DNA of 64,000 nucleotides from assembly GCF_010998615.1 (NCBI RefSeq), contig NZ_JAAEAH010000021.1, positions 40,859-104,858 on the forward strand, given 5' to 3'. The notes under the pieces were generated by a model that worked only from the letters and a program-made list of their open reading frames with translations, searched no databases and had not been told where the DNA came from. A program made the translations under genes and the position numbers. The DNA is from Myxococcus sp. CA023 (lineage in GTDB: Bacteria > Myxococcota > Myxococcia > Myxococcales > Myxococcaceae). This document shows positions 52,908-61,395 of the stretch, piece by piece (position 1 is the stretch's first letter; each line of letters begins with the position of its first letter).

Positions 52908-54845
52908 ATGCATCCCGTGACCCGATGCCTCGCGGCTGTCCTGCTGGCCACCGTGGCAGGCCCGGCGCAGGCGCAGTCCACCCCGCCAGCCCCGAAGCGC
53001 CCCTACAGCATCTCTCCCGAGCGCACCGAACGCGTCCGCTCGCAGTACACCAAGTTCGAGTACCGCATTCCCATGCGGGACGGGACGCGCCTGTTCACCT
53101 CCGTCTACGTCCCCGCGGACGCGTCACCGGGGAAGCGCTATCCCATCATCCTGGTGCGCACGCCGTACAGCGTCGCGCCCTATGGCGTGGACCGGTATCC
53201 CCCCGCGCTGGCCCCCACCGAGGCGTTCGAGAAGGACGGCTTCATCTTCGCCTTCCAGGACGTGCGCGGCCGCAACATGTCCGAAGGCGAGTTCGTCAAC
53301 GTCCGCCCCCACAAGCCGAAGAAGGCCGGGCCCAAGGACTTCGACGAGAGCACCGACACGTACGACACCATCGAGTGGCTGGTGAAGCGCGTGGCGAACA
53401 ACAACGGCCGCGTGGGCCAGTGGGGGATTTCGTACCCCGGCTTCTACGCGTCGGCGGGCGCCATTGATTCGCACCCGGCGCTCAAGGCGGTGTCGCCGCA
53501 GGCCCCCATCGCCGACTGGTTCTGGGATGACATGCACCGCCACGGTGCCTTCAACCTGGCGCTGGCGTTCAACTTCTTCTCCACGTTCGGAAAGCCCCGG
53601 CCCCATCCCACGGACAACGAGGAGTGGCAGCGCTTCGAGCACGGCACGCCAGACGGCTACCAGTTCTTCCTGGACCTGGGCCCCCTGGGCAACGCGGACG
53701 CGAAGCACATGAAGGGGGACGTCGCCTTCTGGAAGGACGTCACCGCGCACCCCAACTACGACAGCTTCTGGCAGGCGCGGAACCTGCTCCCGCACCTGAA
53801 GAACATCAAGGCGGCGGTGCTCACGGTGGGCGGCTGGTACGACACCGAGGACCTCTACGGCCCCCTGCGGACCTACGCCGCCATCGAGAAGCAGAACCCC
53901 GGCATCTCCAACAGCCTCATCATGGGCCCGTGGCCGCACGGCGGCTGGCAGCGCGGCGGTGGCGAGTCCCTGGGCGACGCGGACTTCGGCTTCGCCACCA
54001 GCGAGACCTACCAGGCACTGGCGCTGGACTTCTTCAAGCACCACCTCAAGGGCGGCGCGAAGCCGGACGTGCCGGAGGCCATGGTGTTCGAGACGGGCGC
54101 CAACCGCTGGCGCCGCTTCGACACGTGGCCGCCCAAGGGGCTGCGCGAGACGCGGCTGTACTTCCAGCCCAAGGGTGGCCTGGCCACCACGGCGCCGAAG
54201 ACGACGGGCGCGTCCTTCGCCGAGTACGTGAGCGACCCAGCCAAACCCGTGCCGTACACGCAGGAGATGATGACGGGCTGGAGCAAGGACTACATGACGG
54301 AGGACCAGCGCTTCGCCGCGCGCCGGCCGGACGTGCTGGTGTTCGAGACGGAGCCGCTGGAGCGCGACCTCACGCTGGCGGGACCGCTGGAGGCGGAGTT
54401 GTGGGTTTCCACGACGGGCACCGACGCGGACTGGGTGGTGAAGCTGGTGGACGTCAACCCGGGCAAGGTGCGCGGGTGGCGCAAGGGCGATGAAGAGAAG
54501 GGGCAGAAGAACCGGGGCCATCAGCAGACGCTGGTGCGCGGCGAGCCCTTCCGCGGCCGGTTCCGCGACAGCTACAGCGAGCCCAAGCCCTTCAAGCCCA
54601 ACGAGGTGACGAAGGTGCGCTTCGTCATCAACGACGTGTTCCACACCTTCCAGCGTGGACACCGCGTGATGATCCAGGTCCAGTCGAGCTGGTTCCCGTT
54701 CATCGACCGCAACCCGCAGACCTACGTGCCCAACATCTTCGAGGCGAAGGAGGAGCACTTCACGCGCGCCTTCCACCGCGTCTACCACTCCGCGGCGAAC
54801 CCCAGCTTCATCCAGGTGGGCGTGCTGCCCTCGTTGGACGAGTAG
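52908..54845 (+). CDS. CocE/NonD-family hydrolase, secreted
   Basis: A 645-residue exported enzyme with signal peptide MHPVTRCLAAVLLATVAGPAQAQ. The CocE/NonD (X-Pro dipeptidyl-peptidase-like) hydrolase core shows MRDGTRLFTSVYVP, YPIILVRTPYS, VRGRNMSEGEF, the nucleophile GISYPG (Ser175), and a C-terminal jelly-roll domain (LTLAGPLEAELWVSTTGTDADWVVKLVDVNPG; RGHRVMIQVQSSWFPFIDRN). Members hydrolyse cocaine, alpha-amino-acid esters, acylated antibiotics or glutaryl groups; the amino-acid ester hydrolase type fits best but is not proven. AGGAG precedes the start. It follows the regulator by 70 bases. Confidence 0.87.
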   Translation: MHPVTRCLAAVLLATVAGPAQAQSTPPAPKRPYSISPERTERVRSQYTKFEYRIPMRDGTRLFTSVYVPADASPGKRYPIILVRTPYSVAPYGVDRYPPALAPTEAFEKDGFIFAFQDVRGRNMSEGEFVNVRPHKPKKAGPKDFDESTDTYDTIEWLVKRVANNNGRVGQWGISYPGFYASAGAIDSHPALKAVSPQAPIADWFWDDMHRHGAFNLALAFNFFSTFGKPRPHPTDNEEWQRFEHGTPDGYQFFLDLGPLGNADAKHMKGDVAFWKDVTAHPNYDSFWQARNLLPHLKNIKAAVLTVGGWYDTEDLYGPLRTYAAIEKQNPGISNSLIMGPWPHGGWQRGGGESLGDADFGFATSETYQALALDFFKHHLKGGAKPDVPEAMVFETGANRWRRFDTWPPKGLRETRLYFQPKGGLATTAPKTTGASFAEYVSDPAKPVPYTQEMMTGWSKDYMTEDQRFAARRPDVLVFETEPLERDLTLAGPLEAELWVSTTGTDADWVVKLVDVNPGKVRGWRKGDEEKGQKNRGHQQTLVRGEPFRGRFRDSYSEPKPFKPNEVTKVRFVINDVFHTFQRGHRVMIQVQSSWFPFIDRNPQTYVPNIFEAKEEHFTRAFHRVYHSAANPSFIQVGVLPSLDE

Positions 54846-54853
54846 CGCAAGGG

Positions 54854-54932
54854 CCCCCACGCGGAACCCTCCGTTCGCCGCCATCAGGGCTGCTTCTGTG
54901 CAGCGGCGAAGGGAAGGGTGTTCTCGTGGGGG
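54854..54932 (+). ncRNA. Long stem-loop between the CocE-like gene and rtcA
   Basis: A 79-base inverted-repeat structure: CCCCCACG (54854-54861) with CGTGGGGG (54925-54932), CCCT (54867-54870) with AGGG (54915-54918), and TTCGCCGC (54874-54881) with GCGGCGAA (54903-54910); about 22 pairs with small internal loops and a 21-base terminal loop. It starts eight bases after the upstream stop and ends 66 bases before rtcA. It could be the terminator of the upstream gene or a structured element of the rtcA leader. The type label is a placeholder; an expressed RNA is not shown. Confidence 0.55.
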
Positions 54933-54998
54933 TGCCAGCCTTGCGTTCCTGTTACCCTGCGCCTTCATTCACGCGGTGGCACCTGAAACGGGAGGGAC

Positions 54999-56081
54999 AT
55001 GACCGGCACCCAGGGGCCCGACACCGGGCTGGTGCGGCTGGATGGGAGTGAGGGCGAAGGGGGCGGCCAGATTCTCCGCTCCGCGCTGTCGCTGTCGCTC
55101 ATCACCGGCCGCCCGTTCCACATCACGCGCCTGCGCGAGCGACGTGATCCGCCCGGTCTGCGTCCCCAGCACCTGGCCTGCGTACGCGGCGCCGAGGCCC
55201 TGTGTGGCGGTGCCGCTTCTTCCGAGGGCGCCACCGTCGGCGCCTCCGAGCTCTCCTTCACCCCGGCCCCCGTGCGCGCCGGCGACTACCTGCTGGAGGT
55301 GGGCACCGCGGGCAGCACGCCGTTGCTCTTCCAGTGCCTCGTCTATCCGCTGGCCCTGGCCGGCGGAGGACGGCTGACCTTGCGAGGCGGCACGCACCTG
55401 CCGCACAGCCCCAGCTTCCACTACGTGGCCACCGTCTGGCAGCCGGTGGCGCACGCGTATGGCCTGCCGGTGTTGCTGTCCCTGGTGCACGCCGGCTTCT
55501 ACCCGGAGGGCGCGGGGGAGATTGTCGCGGAGGTGGGGCCGCCGCAGGAGCCGCCCCGGCTGGTGGAGCTGCCCGCGCGAGGCATGTTGCGCGAGGTCCG
55601 CGTGTCGTCCTTCACCGGCGGGCTGCCGTTCACCATCGCCGAGCGTCAATCCAGGGCCGCCGTGGGGGCGCTGCGTGAGCGCGGCATCCTGGCGGAGGCG
55701 GACAACCGCCCGCTGGCGGTGACGCGCTCGGTGGGGACTGTCACTTTCGTCCTGGCCCAGTTCGAGCACACCATCGCGGGCTTCACCGCGCTGGGAGAGC
55801 GGGGCCGCCCCGCCGAGGACGTGGGCCGCGAGGGAGGAGAGGCCCTGGCGCGGTTCATGGAGACGGGTGGGGCGCTCGACGAGCACCTCGCCGATCAGAT
55901 TCTCCTGCCCGCCGCGCTGCTGGCCGCCGGGCGCCTGGGGCCGGCGACACCGGGCACCACGCGATTCACGGCGGCGCGAATCACCGACCACCTCACCACC
56001 CACGCCCGTGTCGTGGAGCGCTTCCTTCCCGTGCGCGTCACGGTGGATGCGGGAGGTTCCGTGGAGGTCCGGCCCGCCTGA
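54999..56081 (+). CDS. rtcA: RNA 3'-terminal phosphate cyclase
   Basis: A 360-residue enzyme that uses ATP to turn an RNA 3'-phosphate into a 2',3'-cyclic phosphate. RtcA motifs: LDGSEGEGGGQILRSALSLSLITGRPFHI, LRPQHLACVRGAEALC, LEVGTAGSTPLLFQCLVYPLAL, GGTHLPHSPSFHYV, FYPEGAGEI, and the nucleophile region DEHLADQILLPAAL with His296, which accepts AMP. Length is the same as the E. coli protein. GGGAGGG precedes the ATG. In many bacteria rtcA is beside the RNA ligase gene rtcB and an RtcR activator; neither is in this window, so it is an orphan here. Confidence 0.94.
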   Translation: MTGTQGPDTGLVRLDGSEGEGGGQILRSALSLSLITGRPFHITRLRERRDPPGLRPQHLACVRGAEALCGGAASSEGATVGASELSFTPAPVRAGDYLLEVGTAGSTPLLFQCLVYPLALAGGGRLTLRGGTHLPHSPSFHYVATVWQPVAHAYGLPVLLSLVHAGFYPEGAGEIVAEVGPPQEPPRLVELPARGMLREVRVSSFTGGLPFTIAERQSRAAVGALRERGILAEADNRPLAVTRSVGTVTFVLAQFEHTIAGFTALGERGRPAEDVGREGGEALARFMETGGALDEHLADQILLPAALLAAGRLGPATPGTTRFTAARITDHLTTHARVVERFLPVRVTVDAGGSVEVRPA

Positions 56082-56100
56082 AGTCCGGGCCGGAACCGGC

Positions 56101-56445
56101 TCAGGCGGCTTCGTCGTCGCCGCGGTTGGCGCCGAAGGTGTTCTGCCCCCCGATGTCCTTGGACGTGTTCCGGTAGGCGCGGATGCCGAAAGGCACGGCG
56201 ACCACGAACACGAGCCCCGCGAGGCCGATGGCCATCCACGGAATCGGCTTCTGCTTGAGCTGGACGTCCTTGCCGTAGGAGTTGAGGTTGTTGCCCATGG
56301 CGCGCTGCTTGGCGGCCTCACGCTCCTCGGCGGTCATCTCGCGGGGGGCCTGGAAATCCTGGACCTGCTTGCGAGGCTGGGCCAGCGCGGCACCACCCGA
56401 GCTGAGCGCGAGGACGAGGAACATCCGGGGAACGAGGTATCGCAT
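56101..56445 (-). CDS. Small membrane protein with signal peptide
   Basis: A 114-residue protein: signal MRYLVPRMFLVLALSSGGAALAQ, a charged segment (PRKQVQDFQAPREMTAEEREAAKQRAMGNNLNSYGKDVQLKQKP), one membrane span (IPWMAIGLAGLVFVVAVPFGIRAY) and a short acidic tail. The start has no Shine-Dalgarno; a longer upstream frame exists but lacks the signal at its N terminus. It converges on rtcA and diverges from sppA. No family recognised. Confidence 0.6.
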   Translation of the reverse strand: MRYLVPRMFLVLALSSGGAALAQPRKQVQDFQAPREMTAEEREAAKQRAMGNNLNSYGKDVQLKQKPIPWMAIGLAGLVFVVAVPFGIRAYRNTSKDIGGQNTFGANRGDDEAA

Positions 56446-56502
56446 ATGGCGGGGGAGGCTATCACGACCCAACGGATGGACTGAACAGGGCTTGCACGCT
56501 GA

Positions 56503-58320
56503 GTGAGCGTCCATTACGGGCCGGGGACCCACATTTCCATTCCGGACGCCATGCTGCGCCTGCCCTTCATCGTCCTCGCCAACCTGTACCTCCTTCTGGT
56601 CTCCCTGCTGGGCGCCCCCTTCCGGATGATGGCCGCCAGCCACCGGCCCGCCTACGTCCGCTTCCGGCTGACGGGGGATCCGCCGTACCGCGAGCGGCGC
56701 CGGCGCCGGTTACAGCTGGGGGGCAGCCGCCCCGAGCCGTCGGATGTCACCTCCGTGGAGCGCCTCCGCGAATCGTTGGAGCTCCTGGCGAAGGACGGCC
56801 GGGTGAAGGGCATCCTCCTGGAGGTGGAGGACCTGGCAGTGCCCGCGGCGAAGCGGGATGCGCTGGTGGCGGTGTTGATGGCCTTCCGAGCCCAGGGAAA
56901 GCGGGTGGTGGGCTGGGCAGTCCACGTGGACAACGAGGCGTATGCCCTCTTGTGCTCGGCGGACGAGGTGCTCCTGCCCCCCATGGGCCGCGTGGAGCTG
57001 GTGGGCTACTCCGCCGAGTCCACCGCCCTGGGCGTGGGCCTGTCGCGGGTGGGCATCCGGCCGCAATTCATCCGGCGCGGGGATTACAAGACGGCGCCGG
57101 AGCTCTTCACCAGGCCCGTCGTGTCGGACATCCAGACGCGGACGGTGGAGTCGTTCCTGGATGAGCGCTACGCGGACCTGGTGGACGTGGTGGCTCGGGG
57201 GCGGCGCAAGACGCCGGAGGAGGTCCGGGCGCTGATCGACCAGGGGCCCTTCAGTGCCCGCCGGGCATTGGACGCGGGGCTGGTGGACGCGCTGGTGAGC
57301 GAGGCGAACCTGCCCGCGCACCTCGGGCTGGCGAAGCCGGGGGACGGGGAGGAGGAGACGGAGCTGGAGCCGATGGAGACCTATCTCTCCACGATTCCGT
57401 TCCCGCCGGTCCGTTGGAAGCGGCTGCGGCGGAACCCGCGCGTCGCGGTGGTACCCGTGTCTGGAATCATCATCCCGGGCAAGGGGGCCAGCGGGAAGAT
57501 GGCGACCGCGGAGACGGTGGTGAAGGCGCTGCGCGCGGCGGGGCGGGACAAACGGTCGAAGGCGGTGGTCGTCTACATCAGCAGTCCGGGCGGGACGCCG
57601 CTGGCGTCGGAGCAGATGCTGGAGGCAGTGCAACGCGTGGCGCGGAAGAAACCCGTCATCGCGTACATGGACCGGGTGTGCGCCAGTGCGGGGTACATGG
57701 TGGCGGTGGGCGCGAAGGAGATCTGGTCTGCGCCGCACGCCATGGTGGGCTCGATTGGTGTCTTCGCGGGCAAGTTCGACATGTCCGGGCTGATGGAGAA
57801 GCTTGGGGTGCACAAGACGGTGCTGGTCCGGGGGCAGAACGCGGCCATGCTCTCGTTCTCGCGTGGCTTCACGCCTCAGGAGCAGGCCACGCTGGAGGCC
57901 GAGGTGGAGGAGATGTACCAGGCCTTCCTCGACATCGTCGCGAAGGGGCGGGGGCGGACGAAGGAGGAGATCCACCAGTTGGCGGAGGGCCGCGTGTACT
58001 CGGGCGTGCGCGGCAAGGCAGTGGGGCTGGTGGATCAGGTCGCGGGCTTCGAGGAGGCCTGTCGCCACGCGCTGTCGCTGGCGAAGGTGCCGGCGGCGGA
58101 GCGGTTCGAAATCATGACCTATGGCGAGCCCAAGCAGCGGGTAAACCTGTTGCGGCTGTTGATGGGGGCGTCCCATGCGCAGACGTATGCGCTGTGCCCC
58201 ACGGCCTTGAGCCTGAATGGGCTGGGCGGCACGGAGGCGTTTGAAGATGCCGCGCGCTTCGGGGTGGCCGACGTGGTGGGTAGAGTGTTTCCTGATGACC
58301 AGTGGCCATTCGGGGGCTGA
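56503..58320 (+). CDS. sppA: Signal peptide peptidase SppA, 67-kDa type
   Basis: A 605-residue inner-membrane peptidase that clears leftover signal peptides. It has an N-terminal anchor (RLPFIVLANLYLLLVSLLGAPF) and two tandem S49 domains. The catalytic dyad is split as in E. coli: Lys196 in RRGDYKTAPELFTRP of the first half and Ser395 in VCASAGYMVAVG of the second half. Other family blocks are VYISSPGGTPLASEQMLEAV, MVGSIGVFAGKFD and GRVYSGVRGKAVGLVDQ. The C-terminal 60 residues are an extra stretch. The GTG start has no strong Shine-Dalgarno and lies 57 bases from the divergent gene. LpxR follows 25 bases downstream. Confidence 0.92.
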   Translation: MSVHYGPGTHISIPDAMLRLPFIVLANLYLLLVSLLGAPFRMMAASHRPAYVRFRLTGDPPYRERRRRRLQLGGSRPEPSDVTSVERLRESLELLAKDGRVKGILLEVEDLAVPAAKRDALVAVLMAFRAQGKRVVGWAVHVDNEAYALLCSADEVLLPPMGRVELVGYSAESTALGVGLSRVGIRPQFIRRGDYKTAPELFTRPVVSDIQTRTVESFLDERYADLVDVVARGRRKTPEEVRALIDQGPFSARRALDAGLVDALVSEANLPAHLGLAKPGDGEEETELEPMETYLSTIPFPPVRWKRLRRNPRVAVVPVSGIIIPGKGASGKMATAETVVKALRAAGRDKRSKAVVVYISSPGGTPLASEQMLEAVQRVARKKPVIAYMDRVCASAGYMVAVGAKEIWSAPHAMVGSIGVFAGKFDMSGLMEKLGVHKTVLVRGQNAAMLSFSRGFTPQEQATLEAEVEEMYQAFLDIVAKGRGRTKEEIHQLAEGRVYSGVRGKAVGLVDQVAGFEEACRHALSLAKVPAAERFEIMTYGEPKQRVNLLRLLMGASHAQTYALCPTALSLNGLGGTEAFEDAARFGVADVVGRVFPDDQWPFGG

Positions 58321-58345
58321 CGGGCGCGAGCGGTAGACTGAATGG

Positions 58346-59419
58346 ATGCTGAAGGCGCTCGCGTTGCTGACCGCATCCTGTCTGGCCCAGGCGGAGGCTT
58401 CTTCCGCCGCGAAGGTGGAGCAGAAGCTGCCGTTCGTCACGAGCCTCCACTTCGAGAATGACGTGTTGGCCAAGAGCGACCGGCTCTACACGAACGGCGT
58501 CCGCATCGAGCACTTCGGGGAGTACGACGGGTGCCGTTCCATCGCGCGGACGCTGCGGCTTCCGGACGGCGTGCAGCACCGGTACCTCTGTGGCGGCTCG
58601 TTGGCGCAGAACATGTACACGCCCAGCCGCATCGTTCCGCTGCCGGAGCAGGAGGTGTTCCCGGATCCGAATGACCGGCCCTACGGGGGCTGGCTGCACG
58701 GCGGCATCTTCTTCCAGCACATCTATGCGGGGAGGGCGCCCGCGGACTCGTCGAGACTGACGCTCCAGGCCACGGTGGGCGTCACGGGGCCGGCGTCCGG
58801 GGCGGCGCAGACGCAGCGCTGGCTGCACCGGACGCTGAACGACATCTTCGGGCACACGGTGGCAAGGATTCCGGTGGGTTGGGAGAAGCAGTTGCCCACC
58901 GAGCCCGCGTTCCACTTCTCCGCGCTCCGCGAGCAGCCGCTGCTCTGGAGCCCCGTGGTGGACGTGACGTGGTCCGCCGGGGCGATGCTGGGCACGGTGT
59001 TCGTGAACGCGAGCCTGGGCGGAACGGTCCGTGTGGGCTATCTCGCCCGACCGTATGGCCTGGCGCCGATCATGCCGTCCGTGGTCAAGGAACTGGAGGC
59101 GCAGCGGGCGCCGGGAGAGGCATCCTCGGAGCTGATGACCATTCGAGATGAACGTGCCTGGGAGGCCTACCTGTATGCCCGAGGGCAGGCGAGGGTGGTC
59201 GCGAGGAACCTGTTCCTGGATGGCACGCTCTTCCGGCCGAGCATCAGCGTCCGGAAGGCGCCCATCGTCGGGGACAGCGAGTTCGGCGCGGCCTTCCGCA
59301 CGGGCGGGTTCCAGTTCGGCCTGGGCATGGTCTTCCGTTCCCAGGAGCTGGCCGACCCGCCCAACCCGCTCCTGTCAGGGCACCGGTTCACCCAGATTCA
59401 GCTGTCGTACTTGCACTGA
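58346..59419 (+). CDS. lpxR: LpxR-type lipid A 3'-O-deacylase
   Basis: A 357-residue outer-membrane enzyme with a signal peptide (MLKALALLTASCLAQAEA). The LpxR/DUF2219 motifs are present: LHFENDVLAKSDRLYTNGVRIEHF near the N terminus (the Asn-Asp of the active site), DRPYGGWLHGGIFFQHIY, and aromatic beta strands ending in the C-terminal barrel strand FTQIQLSYLH. In Salmonella LpxR removes the 3' acyl chain of lipid A in a calcium-dependent way, dampening the endotoxin. The ATG has TAGACT six bases upstream and no Shine-Dalgarno; an upstream in-frame start is not supported. It follows sppA. Confidence 0.88.
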   Translation: MLKALALLTASCLAQAEASSAAKVEQKLPFVTSLHFENDVLAKSDRLYTNGVRIEHFGEYDGCRSIARTLRLPDGVQHRYLCGGSLAQNMYTPSRIVPLPEQEVFPDPNDRPYGGWLHGGIFFQHIYAGRAPADSSRLTLQATVGVTGPASGAAQTQRWLHRTLNDIFGHTVARIPVGWEKQLPTEPAFHFSALREQPLLWSPVVDVTWSAGAMLGTVFVNASLGGTVRVGYLARPYGLAPIMPSVVKELEAQRAPGEASSELMTIRDERAWEAYLYARGQARVVARNLFLDGTLFRPSISVRKAPIVGDSEFGAAFRTGGFQFGLGMVFRSQELADPPNPLLSGHRFTQIQLSYLH

Positions 59420-59433
59420 AGTCTGGGTGGACA

Positions 59434-59565
59434 ATGACTCGCACAGTTAGTCCGGATCGGTTGCCGATAGACAATCAGTTGCGCATCCTCACGATGCTGC
59501 GTGGTGATTGTGACATCGATGTTTTTATCGGGAAAAGCTCGTACGGCATCGCGGCCATCGAGTAA
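59434..59565 (+). CDS. Possible short low-GC reading frame of 43 codons
   Basis: ATG at 59434 opens a 43-codon frame to TAA at 59565: MTRTVSPDRLPIDNQLRIL, then TMLRGDCDIDVFIGKSSYG and IAAIE. GGTGG lies three bases upstream. The stretch has visibly lower GC (near 50%) than the genes on either side, with codons such as ATA, GAT, GTT and TTT that are rare here. No family is recognised. It could be a decayed or recently acquired gene fragment; a chance frame is as likely. Confidence 0.25.
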   Translation: MTRTVSPDRLPIDNQLRILTMLRGDCDIDVFIGKSSYGIAAIE

Positions 59566-59781
59566 CTCACCGGGCCCTCGCCCCGCCGCCCGAGTCCCGC
59601 ACCAGCGCTCCTGATAGGCCCGTTCAGCGGGCCGACACTCAGTAGCCGTGCCTGACACCTACAGGGTGCGCTGGGCGTACAGCCCCGTTAAACGACGTTG
59701 ACAGCCCCCCCTGGGCTGGCAGATTCCGCGCCCGCTGGCGGCTTACAACCGCCCGTTTTCCAAAAGGTTTCAGGTGTCCAG
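59566..59781. promoter_or_regulatory. Upstream region of the Mrp gene with several inverted repeats
   Basis: No gene is supported. Inverted repeats: GGCCCG-TTCAG-CGGGCC (59617-59633), GGGC-GTACA-GCCC (59673-59685) and CAGCCC-CCCCT-GGGCTG (59702-59718). A consensus -35 TTGACA is at 59698-59703, but a matching -10 is poor. The two ACAGCCCC segments could pair with either GGGC segment, giving alternative structures. Confidence 0.4.
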
Positions 59782-60867
59782 ATGAGCGTTACCCAGGCCG
59801 ACATCCTCGCTGCGATGTCGAAGGTGATGGATCCCGAGCTTCACATCGATCTCGTGAAGGCGGGAATGGTGAAGGACATCCACGTCAGCGGGGACACCGC
59901 GAAACTCAAGATCGAGCTCACCACGCCTGCCTGCCCGATGAAGGGGAAGATCCAGGCCGACTCCGAGGCGGCCCTCAAGGCCGTCCCCGGCCTCAAGTCC
60001 TTCGACATCGAGTGGGGCGCCCGGGTCCGCCCGGCCGGCGGGGGCATGCCCGCTGGCGCGCTGCTCCCCCAGGTGAAGAACATCATCCTCGTCGGCGCAG
60101 GGAAGGGCGGAGTGGGCAAGTCCACCGTCTCCATCAACCTCGCCACGGCCCTGGCCCAGCACGGCGCCAAGGTGGGCCTGCTCGACGCGGACTTCTACGG
60201 CCCTTCCGTCCCCCTGATGACCGGCCTGGGCGACAAGCGCCCTGTCAGCCCGGACGGCAAGTCGCTCAACCCGCTTGAGGCCCACGGCCTCAAGGTCATG
60301 TCCATCGGCTTCCTCGTGGAAGCCGACCAGGCGCTCATCTGGCGCGGCCCCATGCTCCACGGCGCGCTGATGCAGCTCGTCCGGGACGTGAACTGGGGCG
60401 AGCTCGACTACCTCGTCCTCGACCTGCCGCCCGGCACCGGTGACGTGGCGCTCACGCTGTCCCAGTCCGTCCGGGCCGCGGGCGCCGTGCTCGTCACCAC
60501 GCCGCAGGACGTGGCGCTCGCCGACGTGGTTCGCGCCAAGCAGATGTTCGACAAGGTCCACATCCCCGTGCTGGGCATCGTGGAGAACATGAGCCAGTTC
60601 GTCTGCCCGAACTGCTCGCACACCACGGCCATCTTCAACCACGGCGGTGGCCGCAAGGCCGCGCAGATGTTCGGGATTCCATTCCTCGGTGAAATCCCGC
60701 TGGACCTGAAGGTGCGGGAGTCTGGAGACTCCGGCGTTCCGGTGGTCGTGGGTGCCAAGGACAGCCCGGAGGCGAAGGCCTTCCAGGAAGTCGCGCGGAA
60801 CATCGCAGGGCGCGTGTCAGCCCAGAGCATCAAGAGCGTTCCGCTGCCGGTGATGCAGGCCCGCTAA
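59782..60867 (+). CDS. apbC: Mrp/NBP35-family iron-sulfur cluster carrier
   Basis: A 361-residue cytoplasmic P-loop protein that carries 4Fe-4S clusters to target enzymes. The N-terminal 90 residues are the MIP18/DUF59 domain (MSKVMDPELHIDLVKAGMVKDIHV; TTPACPMKGKIQADSEAAL). The ATPase domain has the deviant Walker A GKGGVGK (residues 107-113), ATADFYGPS-type switch LLDADFYGPSVPLMTGL, DYLVLDLPPGTGDVALTLSQ and the cluster-binding FVCPNCSH (Cys275, Cys278). The ATG at 59782 is preceded by AGGTG and is the family start. Two small genes follow after 16 and 2 bases, suggesting an operon. Confidence 0.93.
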   Translation: MSVTQADILAAMSKVMDPELHIDLVKAGMVKDIHVSGDTAKLKIELTTPACPMKGKIQADSEAALKAVPGLKSFDIEWGARVRPAGGGMPAGALLPQVKNIILVGAGKGGVGKSTVSINLATALAQHGAKVGLLDADFYGPSVPLMTGLGDKRPVSPDGKSLNPLEAHGLKVMSIGFLVEADQALIWRGPMLHGALMQLVRDVNWGELDYLVLDLPPGTGDVALTLSQSVRAAGAVLVTTPQDVALADVVRAKQMFDKVHIPVLGIVENMSQFVCPNCSHTTAIFNHGGGRKAAQMFGIPFLGEIPLDLKVRESGDSGVPVVVGAKDSPEAKAFQEVARNIAGRVSAQSIKSVPLPVMQAR

Positions 60868-60883
60868 CTATCGAGGAGACATC

Positions 60884-61393
60884 ATGGCCCCGGCCGGCAA
60901 CGACGACTTCCCGCCCGAACCGCTGCTCGACGAAGACGAACGGCAGGACCGAACCAGTGGCTCCAACGGGCCCGCGGGCTTCGTTCCGGAGTTCGTTCGC
61001 CGCATGGCCGTGGCCGGCCTGGGTGCCCTCTTCATGACGGAAGAGGGCATCCGCAACCTCGCAGGCCAGCTCAAACTCCCCAAGGAAGCCCTGGGCTTCA
61101 TCCTCGGTCAGGCCGAGAAGACCAAGGACGAGGTGACGCGCGCCGTCACCGAAGAGCTCCGTCGCTTCCTCCAGTCCGAGAAGCTGCGAGACGAGTTCCT
61201 CAAGCTCATGTCCGGCATGACGGTGGAGATCAAGGCGCAGATCCGCCTGGTGCCTCCCGAGAAGGAGGAGAAGCCCTCCGAGTCGGAAGCCCCCGCCGAG
61301 CCCACCAAGTCCCGCCGGTCCGCCACGCCCAGCGTGGTCATCTCCGAGCTCAACGCGAAGCGCCCCAGCGCGAAGCGCACCAAGAAGGAGTAA
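60884..61393 (+). CDS. Small protein of unknown function, phasin-like in shape
   Basis: A 169-residue soluble protein. The leader is acidic (NDDFPPEPLLDEDERQD), then the helical region PEFVRRMAVAGLGALFMTEEGIRNLAGQLKLPKEALGFILGQAEKTKDEVTRAVTEELRRFLQSEKLRDEFLKLMSGMTVEIKAQIRLVP, and a basic tail (KSRRSATPSVVISELNAKRPSAKRTKKE). The central helices have the length and amphipathic look of a phasin or of PhaF-like proteins, but that is only a resemblance. GAGGAG precedes the ATG. It lies 16 bases after the Mrp stop, so co-transcription is likely. Confidence 0.65.
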   Translation: MAPAGNDDFPPEPLLDEDERQDRTSGSNGPAGFVPEFVRRMAVAGLGALFMTEEGIRNLAGQLKLPKEALGFILGQAEKTKDEVTRAVTEELRRFLQSEKLRDEFLKLMSGMTVEIKAQIRLVPPEKEEKPSESEAPAEPTKSRRSATPSVVISELNAKRPSAKRTKKE

Positions 61394-61395
61394 CG

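Noticed and set aside
54931..54944. GG-N10-GC with TTGC upstream of rtcA, as in sigma-54 promoters
   Set aside because: E. coli rtcBA is sigma-54 dependent and a regulator gene lies close, but only the invariant bases match, the -24 element TGGCAC is absent, and such matches are common in this composition.
59398..59658. 86-codon minus-strand frame overlapping the low-GC island
   Set aside because: No ribosome binding site or family, overlap with the lpxR 3' end, and mixed codon use.
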